From contig JAEUUI010000006.1 in assembly GCA_016786585.1 (NCBI GenBank), positions 1-64,000 on the forward strand: a stretch of 64,000 bases of DNA. The letters are read 5' to 3'. This document shows, piece after piece, positions 17,943-24,793 of the stretch. Each line of letters begins with the position of its first letter. Within the stretch, counting starts at the first letter, position 1. Position numbers and translations under genes: made by a program. The notes under the pieces are model-generated. The model saw only the letters and a list, made by a program, of their open reading frames with translations. It was not told the DNA's origin and ran no database searches. This stretch comes from Cyclobacteriaceae bacterium. GTDB taxonomy: Bacteria > Bacteroidota > Bacteroidia > Cytophagales > Cyclobacteriaceae.

Positions 17943-18560
17943 TTATTCCGCAGAACCGCCAGGCGTTGTCTTTCTCTTTCTTGTGGGTACAGAACTCAAG
18001 TCCTGAACTTCACCTTTTGCGTAAAACTTACCGTTAACGGTTTCCGTTACCCAGTTTGTTCCATCAAAGTGATAATATGAAACACTTCCTTTAAACTTTA
18101 CCGTCATCGTTTCACCATCGTTTACGCCTCCTGAAACAGTGATCTTGTCGCTTCCATCAGCATCTTCCAGTAAGTCGATTTCAAAATACTGCTCATCTTC
18201 TCCGCCTTCAGAATATACATAACCAATGTTGGAGGTTTCAGAAGGGTTGTCCCAGTTATAGAATGCAGGGTATTCACCGGTTGCAATCTCCTCTCCTTCC
18301 GGAACTGCCAATTCGAACTCAATGTAATAAGTAGCACCGGTTCCATTAGCCGCACCATCGGTAATGTAATAGTCACGATAAATGTGTGTTCCGTTGAACG
18401 AGCCATTATAATCAATAAAGATGTTAGCTCCTTTTAAGGAAATAGTCTGATCACCGAAGGTGAATTCTTGCTTTGGGTTTGGTTTTTCGTCATCTCCACA
18501 AGCGGCTAAAAGCAACATAGACGCAGCGAGTGCTGTGTTTAACAGTTTTTTGAGGTTCAT
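17943..18560 (-). CDS. Hypothetical lipoprotein with surface-export-like tail
   Basis: A 205-residue lipoprotein with Cys21 in a LLLAACGDDEK lipobox. The acidic residues right after the Cys match the lipoprotein export signal that sends Bacteroidota lipoproteins to the cell surface. The mature part is acidic and beta-rich with many Gly, Thr and Tyr, and no family was recognised. It ends near the shared terminator with gdhA and has its own -7 element upstream. Function unknown; a surface-exposed location is inferred from the signal only. Confidence 0.8.
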   Translation of the reverse strand: MNLKKLLNTALAASMLLLAACGDDEKPNPKQEFTFGDQTISLKGANIFIDYNGSFNGTHIYRDYYITDGAANGTGATYYIEFELAVPEGEEIATGEYPAFYNWDNPSETSNIGYVYSEGGEDEQYFEIDLLEDADGSDKITVSGGVNDGETMTVKFKGSVSYYHFDGTNWVTETVNGKFYAKGEVQDLSSVPTRKRKTTPGGSAE

Positions 18561-18585
18561 AACAGGGTTTAAAATTAATTCACCG

Positions 18586-18593
18586 CAAAGGTA
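18586..18593 (-). promoter_or_regulatory. -7 element upstream of the lipoprotein gene
   Basis: On the minus strand this reads TACCTTTG, a perfect TAnnTTTG match 26 bases before the start codon. A CTTG at about 18620 could serve as a -33 element, with a spacing of about 23, slightly long. Confidence 0.5.
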
Positions 18594-18634
18594 ATCTTTA
18601 CTACCATTTTAAGTAACAAGGATTAAAAAAACCG

Positions 18635-19525
18635 TCAGTTACGCTTATAAAAAAACAGTTGTTGACTTTTACCCTTCTTCCGCTCACTGATGGTGTAGTA
18701 CCCTGACTTGTCACGCGCAAAGGCAATTGATTCGCCTTGTGGTTCTTGCTCGTACGGAAGTTCAATCGCGACACTTAGCAGGGTGGCTTCGATAGTTTCG
18801 CCCGGTTTACGCTTCCAGTAATAAACATGGTCGTAATTCTTAGTGAGTATTTCAGTACCATCTTCTGAAATGTCAAGCGCGACAATTTGTGTGAAGGGAA
18901 GTTTATCCAACACTCGTTCCGCCACCATAGTCTTATCAATTAAGAGTGGGGCTGCAAGCCGATACAGGTTCACTTCGCTTTCACGTTTCGAAAAAATGTA
19001 AAAATTCTTTGACACCGGATCAAATGCCAGGGCCTCCGTGTCACGTTCGCCATCTGAAAGGGTAAATTCTATTTTTTGCACAGTGTGAATTGTCGTGTCG
19101 GTTATACCCTCGGCAATTCGGGGCTCTTCCAGGCGGTAGAGGAACTTACTGTTATAAATCGCTGCGTTATCTCCAATCTCACCGATATAGATATAATTTT
19201 TCCCTTCTTCGGGGCCGGTCCCGATAGTAATATCTTCCCAATCACGATTTTTTGCATCGCCCAGGTGAACGGTGCATTTTATTTCACCTTTGCCATTGAG
19301 TAAAAAAAGGTCAGCGTCATTACCACTGTCGTTGTGCGTCCATAACAAACCCGGGTTTGCAATGCTGGCAACAAGGCCGGAGGCTTCCTGAATTTTATCT
19401 CCCTTAACTTTACCTGCACTTATCGGGTTAGCAAAAGCCGGCTCATCGACTGCAACGGTTTCATTTTTCTTTTGGCTGCACCCAAGAAAAAGCGCGCATA
19501 CTACTAAAATCGTGTACCGTATCAT
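18635..19525 (-). CDS. Beta-propeller-like lipoprotein
   Basis: A 296-residue lipoprotein. Starting at ATG 19525 gives a clean signal peptide with Cys16 in LFLGCSQ; the longer frame begins with TTG and adds sixteen residues with no signal character. The mature part has repeated beta-blade-like strands, including LLWTHNDSGN, RDWEDITIG, IYIGEIGDN and DTEALAFDP, typical of a periplasmic propeller. The exact family was not recognised. It probably binds or hydrolyses a small ligand, but no active site can be named. It is divergent from the pseudouridine synthase gene. Confidence 0.78.
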   Translation of the reverse strand: MIRYTILVVCALFLGCSQKKNETVAVDEPAFANPISAGKVKGDKIQEASGLVASIANPGLLWTHNDSGNDADLFLLNGKGEIKCTVHLGDAKNRDWEDITIGTGPEEGKNYIYIGEIGDNAAIYNSKFLYRLEEPRIAEGITDTTIHTVQKIEFTLSDGERDTEALAFDPVSKNFYIFSKRESEVNLYRLAAPLLIDKTMVAERVLDKLPFTQIVALDISEDGTEILTKNYDHVYYWKRKPGETIEATLLSVAIELPYEQEPQGESIAFARDKSGYYTISERKKGKSQQLFFYKRN

Positions 19526-19582
19526 CTGAGTGTTTCCGTTATTGGAATGCAAATTCTGTAATATTGCGGTCAATTAAAAACT

Positions 19583-20608
19583 ATGAACCAGGCACCGGAA
19601 GAAGAAGACGATGAGCTGTTATTCGAGCATCACCGGATTGTTGCTGATCCCGGGCAAAGTCTGATCCGGATTGATAAATTTCTGAATGCCCGTTTGGCGA
19701 ATGTATCACGCTCAAAAATTCAGCAGGGCATAGAGGGCGGTTTTGTGAAAGTTAACGATGCTGTAGTTAAGTCGAACTACAAAGTACATCCGGGTGACAT
19801 CATTGTCATTTCGATGCCAGAACCTCCGCGCGACACCGATGTAAAACCTGAAAACATTCCACTAAATATTATTTATGAAGATGACTACCTGCTGGTGATT
19901 AATAAAGAAGCCGGAATGGTGGTTCATCCGGCTTACAACAACTGGAATGGAACACTGGTAAACGCATTGACGTATCACTTTCAACAGCTTCCGCAGATGC
20001 CTGGCAACGATGGCCGCCCGGGTCTTGTTCACCGGATCGACAAAGATACTTCGGGGCTATTGGTTATTGCCAAGACCGAGTTCGTGATGACTGCACTCGC
20101 TAAACAATTTTTCGATCATACGATTGAACGAACGTACTGGGCATTGGTATGGGGAGAAATGAATCCGCCTCAAGGCACAGTGAACGTCAACATCGGGCGA
20201 AGCCTGAAAGACAGGCGCATTACAGTGGCTTTCCCCGAAGGCGACATGGGTCGAACAGCTATCACACATTATAAAATGTTAAAAGGTTTTCGGTATGTAT
20301 CGTTGGTTGAATGCAAGCTCGAAACCGGCCGCACACATCAGATTCGTGCGCACATGAAGTACTTAGGACATCCGCTGTTTAACGATGCGATGTATGGCGG
20401 GGATCAGATTGTTAAGGGAACACTCTTTAGTAAATACAAACAGTTTATTGAAAACTGCTTTAAGATCATTCCGCGCCAGGCATTACATGCAAAGACGTTG
20501 GGCTTTATGCATCCCGTAAAAAAAGAGTGGGTACAATTTGAATCCGAACTACCTCAAGATTTCAAAGAAGTAGTGGAAAAATGGGAAAACTACGTGAAGT
20601 ACGTTTAG
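19583..20608 (+). CDS. rluD: RluA-family 23S rRNA pseudouridine synthase
   Basis: A 341-residue enzyme. An S4 RNA-binding domain occupies about residues 25-90 (IDKFLNARLANVSRSKIQ), followed by the catalytic RluA domain with the catalytic Asp in VHRIDKDTSGLL and the late GRTHQIRAHM motif. It isomerises uridine to pseudouridine in rRNA. S4 domain plus length fit RluD, but RluC-like specificity cannot be excluded, so the symbol is provisional. The ATG at 19583 follows an A-rich leader. Confidence 0.88.
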   Translation: MNQAPEEEDDELLFEHHRIVADPGQSLIRIDKFLNARLANVSRSKIQQGIEGGFVKVNDAVVKSNYKVHPGDIIVISMPEPPRDTDVKPENIPLNIIYEDDYLLVINKEAGMVVHPAYNNWNGTLVNALTYHFQQLPQMPGNDGRPGLVHRIDKDTSGLLVIAKTEFVMTALAKQFFDHTIERTYWALVWGEMNPPQGTVNVNIGRSLKDRRITVAFPEGDMGRTAITHYKMLKGFRYVSLVECKLETGRTHQIRAHMKYLGHPLFNDAMYGGDQIVKGTLFSKYKQFIENCFKIIPRQALHAKTLGFMHPVKKEWVQFESELPQDFKEVVEKWENYVKYV

Positions 20609-20675
20609 GGAAAGAGGGATAAAGAACCGTTCGGCATTTTTTCAAGTGCCGTTGTTAAAGAAATCAGCGCTCAGG

Positions 20676-20879
20676 TTACAACGACAATTTCAATCGTCTC
20701 GAGCCATTCAACGCCTGCCGGATCTCCTTCATGGCCTCACGCTTATTGCGCTTGTATTCAAGCTCGTCCTGATTGGGCGCCAGCATTCCTTTAATGTAGG
20801 CCAGAACCTTTTCAGTCTGAGTTTTGTCGAGCGCATTCAGCGATTCCAAAATCTGAAGCTTTTCGGTAACTGAATTCAT
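20676..20879 (-). CDS. Small helical antitoxin-like protein
   Basis: A 67-residue protein, helical throughout and Lys/Glu-rich, with an N-terminal segment of the type LQILESLNALDKTQTEKVL. Short proteins of this style often sit beside RelE-type toxins in Bacteroidota, but no toxin gene is found on either side: 20609-20675 is a short convergent gap and 20880-21126 has no convincing gene. It could be an orphan antitoxin or an unrelated small protein. The ATG is at 20879. Confidence 0.6.
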   Translation of the reverse strand: MNSVTEKLQILESLNALDKTQTEKVLAYIKGMLAPNQDELEYKRNKREAMKEIRQALNGSRRLKLSL

Positions 20880-21126
20880 AACAATTAGTGGTTGTTATAC
20901 TACAAATCTAACGTTAATCCCACAGAAAAGTTCTGTGTAACCGATTGATAACCAAAACAAAACAATGCCATAATGGCGTTTTTGGGCTGTTTAGCGCAAC
21001 GTGTAAGTTTTTGGTGCAGAATGATGTTTTTAAGGGCTTGAAGACCCGTTCCAGTCGGCTTCATGAGAAACAATTCCTCAATGTTGACGCGTGTGTCACA
21101 CGATGATCCCAGTCCTGGCAAACGTG
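20880..21126. other. Longest gene-poor gap, with two small hairpins
   Basis: No credible gene. Two hairpins are visible. CACAGAA-AAG-TTCTGTG at 20921-20937 is perfect, with 7 pairs. AATGCCA-TAA-TGGCGTT at 20964-20980 has one wobble and is followed by a T-run on + and by a T-rich tract on the minus strand. The second may end the minus-strand transcript of the gene at 21127. A 73-codon frame at 20900-21121 has unconvincing composition. Confidence 0.4.
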
Positions 21127-21798
21127 TTATGCAGTAACCGGGGTTCGCTGAAACTGTTTTCGAAATGCAAAGAACACGATAAAGGCAACGAGCCCTTCTA
21201 TGAATACTGTACCGAGCTGCAAAACAATGTTGATCTTAAGCAGCGCCATGGTGAAGATTGTGGTCAGCATTAGGGTGCCAAGCACCATCCAAAAAGGATG
21301 ATCGGCAATCAACAACTTATTGGGAGTAATGAAATTTTCCGGTTTAGTTTGCCGGACAATGAATTGAAAAGAATTCAGATCCCAGAACAACAAAAAGGTT
21401 GATGCCAGCAACATCAATCCGGTTACAACCGGAGTCCCGTTAAAACCATACGAAACCGTGATGATGAATATGTTCAGGATGAGTCCGAAGAAAATGACTG
21501 CGCCCAATTTTGAAAACCGCTGTGTCATTAACAATCCGCCCGCGATTACCTGGCTTAGTCCGATAAACTGCCAATATAAACCTGATGTTGCCATCACCCG
21601 AAAAAATTGCTGAAGGGGCTCAAGCGTTTCAATGGATGCACCGGGATTACGGATCAGCAATTCCTGGCTTGAAAATTTACCCATGCCAAATGCTGCAATT
21701 ACAAACGCTCCACCAATCAGGTAACGCAGGTAAACCGTAAATACCTGCAGGAAGGTCAATTGCTTGCACTTTTCAATAAATCCGATAAGGGTTGTCAT
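21127..21798 (-). CDS. DoxX-like integral membrane protein
   Basis: A 223-residue protein with about six membrane helices: about residues 15-35, 70-90, 97-115, 120-140, 167-187 and 190-210. The layout, with a conserved GxxxF-type first helix and SQVIAGGLLMTQRF, resembles DoxX/DoxD-like proteins but is not diagnostic. Function unknown. The frame begins GTG then ATG; the ATG at 21798 is used. It lies 46 bases downstream of the exported RidA gene on the same strand, possibly cotranscribed. Confidence 0.72.
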   Translation of the reverse strand: MTTLIGFIEKCKQLTFLQVFTVYLRYLIGGAFVIAAFGMGKFSSQELLIRNPGASIETLEPLQQFFRVMATSGLYWQFIGLSQVIAGGLLMTQRFSKLGAVIFFGLILNIFIITVSYGFNGTPVVTGLMLLASTFLLFWDLNSFQFIVRQTKPENFITPNKLLIADHPFWMVLGTLMLTTIFTMALLKINIVLQLGTVFIEGLVAFIVFFAFRKQFQRTPVTA

Positions 21799-21844
21799 CA
21801 CGGGAATTTTCGCAATGACGGACAGGATTCAGAAATGTTACAAG

Positions 21845-22360
21845 CTATTCCGTAACCTCAACAATCATCTCTACCTCCACCATCATGTTGGCGGGCAATG
21901 AAATGACACCCACTGCAGACCGGGCATGAATTCCTTTTTCGCCATAGATGCTTACGATAAGATCGGAAAAGCCATTCATCACTTTGGGCTGATCGGTAAA
22001 ACTTTCCGTACAGTTAACCATGCCTAAAACTTTAACCACACGTTTAACTTTATTCAAATCACCAACCTCTGCCTTCAGGGTTGACAGCATGGAAATAGCA
22101 GTTTGTCGCGCAGCCATAAAAGCCTGTTCAAGCGTTGCATCTTTACCCACCTTCCCGGTCATGTACGTTCCATCCGCTTTCAGCGGGCCATGGCCTGAAA
22201 GAAAGATCAGGTTGCCTACGCGCACAGCTTTGGTGTATGTGCCGATAGGTGCAGCCGGTTTAAGCAGTTCGATTTTTAAGTCTTTGAGCTTTTTCTCAGC
22301 ATCCTGCGCAAATGCGGCAGTTGAAACACTGATCAGGAAAACAATAAATAAAAGACGCAT
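21845..22360 (-). CDS. RidA family protein with signal peptide
   Basis: A 171-residue RidA/YjgF-type protein. RidA deaminates reactive enamine/imine intermediates, normally in the cytoplasm. Here a clear signal peptide (cleavage after Ala-Phe-Ala-Gln) precedes the RidA domain, which covers about residues 35-171 with VGNLIFLSGHGPL. The key arginine is present in HARSAVGV, equivalent to Arg105 of E. coli RidA in ARSCVEV, so deaminase chemistry is possible. Export to the periplasm is unusual for the family. Divergent from tag. Confidence 0.87.
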   Translation of the reverse strand: MRLLFIVFLISVSTAAFAQDAEKKLKDLKIELLKPAAPIGTYTKAVRVGNLIFLSGHGPLKADGTYMTGKVGKDATLEQAFMAARQTAISMLSTLKAEVGDLNKVKRVVKVLGMVNCTESFTDQPKVMNGFSDLIVSIYGEKGIHARSAVGVISLPANMMVEVEMIVEVTE

Positions 22361-22462
22361 AGGCCGGGATTAAATTACTGACATAACGTTGTCACTCACT
22401 GATTTTTATTTTAAAGCTGAATTATTTTCGAACCCGATCAAGTAACCATTATTTTTAACAAA

Positions 22463-23038
22463 ATGAAAGAGAAAGTCCGCTGCAGCTGGTGTTTAAAAAC
22501 AGAAAACTATATCGAATATCACGATAAAGAATGGGGATTGCCCGTGCATGACGACCGCAAACACTTCGAGTTTCTGATCCTTGAAGGTGCGCAAGCCGGT
22601 CTTAGCTGGCTAACGATTCTCAATAAACGTGAGGGCTACCGGAAAGCTTTTGCTGATTTCAATCCCGTTAAAGTGTCCCGTTTCACAGAAGCGAAATGTG
22701 AAAAGATCTTGCTTGATCCGGGCATCGTACGAAACCGCCTGAAAGTTTATGGAGCGGTGAACAACGCGAAACGATTCCTGGAAGTGCAGAAGGAGTTTGG
22801 CAGCTTTGACAAATACATCTGGAGTTTTGTCGGGGGTAAACCCATCATTAACAAATGGAAAACACTGGGCCAAATTGCTCCAACCACAAAAGAATCTGAT
22901 GCGCTGAGCAAAGATCTGATCAAACGCGGATTCAAGTTTGTCGGCAGCACGGTCATGTATTCACACATGCAAGCCTGCGGCCTGGTCAATGATCATATTG
23001 CCGACTGTTTCCGGTATAAAGAGGTGATCAAAAAGTAG
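22463..23038 (+). CDS. tag: DNA-3-methyladenine glycosylase I
   Basis: A 191-residue base-excision repair enzyme that removes 3-methyladenine. The family signature is complete: zinc ligands Cys7 and His20 (YHDKEWG) with the C-terminal NDHIADC pair, and the catalytic Glu in LEGAQAGLSW. Its length matches E. coli Tag. Start at ATG 22463, preceded by an A/T-rich leader. It ends before a strong bidirectional terminator. Confidence 0.95.
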   Translation: MKEKVRCSWCLKTENYIEYHDKEWGLPVHDDRKHFEFLILEGAQAGLSWLTILNKREGYRKAFADFNPVKVSRFTEAKCEKILLDPGIVRNRLKVYGAVNNAKRFLEVQKEFGSFDKYIWSFVGGKPIINKWKTLGQIAPTTKESDALSKDLIKRGFKFVGSTVMYSHMQACGLVNDHIADCFRYKEVIKK

Positions 23039-23052
23039 CAAGCAGCAAAAAC

Positions 23053-23084
23053 AAAAAGCCCCGACTATAAGCCGGGGCTTTTTT
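23053..23084. terminator. Bidirectional terminator between tag and M28 peptidase
   Basis: A-run, GCCCCG, nine-base loop, CGGGGC, T-run. It lies between convergent genes and can serve both strands. Confidence 0.88.
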
Positions 23085-23103
23085 ATTTGAATTTAAGATC
23101 AGG

Positions 23104-24675
23104 TTATTTTCTCGGGAACATTTCATCACGCTGTGCGGCAAGCCATGCAAAAGCAGCCATCATTACGGCATTGTGCTTCATATCGGCCTCGATGATTTTG
23201 TCGTACACATCGAAGTTTGTATGGTGTGTGCGGGTATCATATGAAATTGGATCCTGAATGAACTGGAAGCCCGGGAGTCCGATGGCGTCAAACGACAGGT
23301 GGTCGGTTCCGCCTGTATCGTTTAGCGTTAAGGTTGATGCACCAAGTTTATTGAACGGCTTCAGCCACTCTCTGAAAACTTTGCGCGCATTTTCATTGCC
23401 CTGCAGATAAACTCCCCTGAATTTACCGGTTCCGTTGTCCATGTTGAGGTATAGAGAAAGTTTCTGTCCTTCAGCCGTAAGCTTGATTGAATCGTACGGG
23501 AATGCTTTGTCGAGGCGCTCGCCTAGTTTTCTTTTAACATAGTTGCGCGATCCAAGAAGGCCTTGTTCTTCTCCGCCCCATAACCCGATTCTGATTGTTC
23601 TTCGGGGTGAAATACCCATCTGCTTCAGGATTCTCATAGCCTCCATACATACCGCTGAACCCGCTGCGTTGTCGGTGGCGCCTGTTCCGCTGTGCCATGA
23701 ATCGAAGTGGGCACCAATCATCACCACTTCATCCTTCAAATCAGTACCTGGAATTTCAGCAATGATGTTGAAACCCGGCGCAGAAGGTGTAAAGGCGGTT
23801 TCGAGTGCCAGCTCAACTTTTACTTTCTGACCTTTTTGAAGCTGTCTTACCATGCGTGCATATTGCTCCGCAGAAACGCTGATCTGCGGCAGAATTTTCG
23901 GTGCTTCCGCACTGCGAACAGTTTTACGCTGATCGAATGGTGTAGTTGCCGGGTACGGAACGGTCGCTCCGCTTACTGTTAATGTTCCATCTTCCAGCGG
24001 GAAAGCCGGGCTTGATTCAAGCACTGCCACCACGCCTTCTTTTTGACACAGATCCCACTTCATGAACGTGAAATTTTGTGGTGCTGCTGTGTTGTTGAAA
24101 CGTCTCGCACGGAACGTTTGTGTGCCGGAAGAGTTTGACATCACCAACAATGTTGAATCATTTAAGCGGGTAGCATCCGGCTTGAACGATGACTTCGCGA
24201 GAATCGGATTATTGAACAGAACAATTTTTCCTTTCAGCTTGCCTTTGTATTTATCAAGGTCTGCCTCGCTTTTAACATCCAGAAATACCACTTCTGCTTG
24301 TACTGCCCCTTTTATTCCCGGTGACCATGCTTTCGGGTACGCTATCAAAGGCGTTGCGCTCGGTTCAATCACCTGCAGGCTGAATTTTTTTATTTCCCAG
24401 CCACGGCCGAAATGTTCGTCCCATGTATCATACTGAACAGATGAAAGACCCCATTTCTCCATGGTTGCCTTTGCATAGTCGGCTGCTTTTTGATAGTTCG
24501 GAGAATTCATCAGTCGCGGTCCGTATACATCGGTGAGCATGCTCATGATGTCCATCACCTGCGAGTTATTGAAACCCTCTTTTTTTATTTTAGATACGGT
24601 GGCCGTATCCATTTTTTCCTGGGCCATTGCACCCACTGCCAAGAACAGCAGCGCAACGTAGAGTAGTTTTTTCAT
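23104..24675 (-). CDS. Exported M28 family metallopeptidase
   Basis: A 523-residue protein with a signal peptide (cleavage after Gly-Ala-Met-Ala-Gln). A PA-domain-like insert (about residues 140-270) lies between the two halves of an M28 aminopeptidase/carboxypeptidase domain. Zinc-ligand and catalytic segments visible: IGAHFDSWHSG, ATDNAAG, WGGEEQGLLGS and NDTGGTDHLSF. It is a secreted or periplasmic exopeptidase, probably for peptide scavenging. Monocistronic, ending at the shared terminator with tag. Confidence 0.92.
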   Translation of the reverse strand: MKKLLYVALLFLAVGAMAQEKMDTATVSKIKKEGFNNSQVMDIMSMLTDVYGPRLMNSPNYQKAADYAKATMEKWGLSSVQYDTWDEHFGRGWEIKKFSLQVIEPSATPLIAYPKAWSPGIKGAVQAEVVFLDVKSEADLDKYKGKLKGKIVLFNNPILAKSSFKPDATRLNDSTLLVMSNSSGTQTFRARRFNNTAAPQNFTFMKWDLCQKEGVVAVLESSPAFPLEDGTLTVSGATVPYPATTPFDQRKTVRSAEAPKILPQISVSAEQYARMVRQLQKGQKVKVELALETAFTPSAPGFNIIAEIPGTDLKDEVVMIGAHFDSWHSGTGATDNAAGSAVCMEAMRILKQMGISPRRTIRIGLWGGEEQGLLGSRNYVKRKLGERLDKAFPYDSIKLTAEGQKLSLYLNMDNGTGKFRGVYLQGNENARKVFREWLKPFNKLGASTLTLNDTGGTDHLSFDAIGLPGFQFIQDPISYDTRTHHTNFDVYDKIIEADMKHNAVMMAAFAWLAAQRDEMFPRK

Positions 24676-24761
24676 ATTGGTTTAGGTTTGAAGTGTGTAA
24701 AATTACAATACCCGGTACAGGGTCATTTACCTTTCACGTAAAAACTGCGCCGTGCACCGGC

Positions 24762-24788
24762 AAAAAAAAATCCCGCTTTCGCGGGATT
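24762..24788 (-). terminator. Terminator after the AsmA-like gene
   Basis: On the minus strand AATCCCGC, loop GAAA, GCGGGATT, then a T-run of about nine. It starts six bases after the AsmA-like stop. Confidence 0.88.
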
Positions 24789-24793
24789 CAATG

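Noticed and set aside
20900-21121. 73-codon frame on the minus strand in the gap after the antitoxin-like gene
   Set aside because: Composition and start are weak, with many Cys and Arg mixed at the end and no family resemblance; it overlaps both hairpins.
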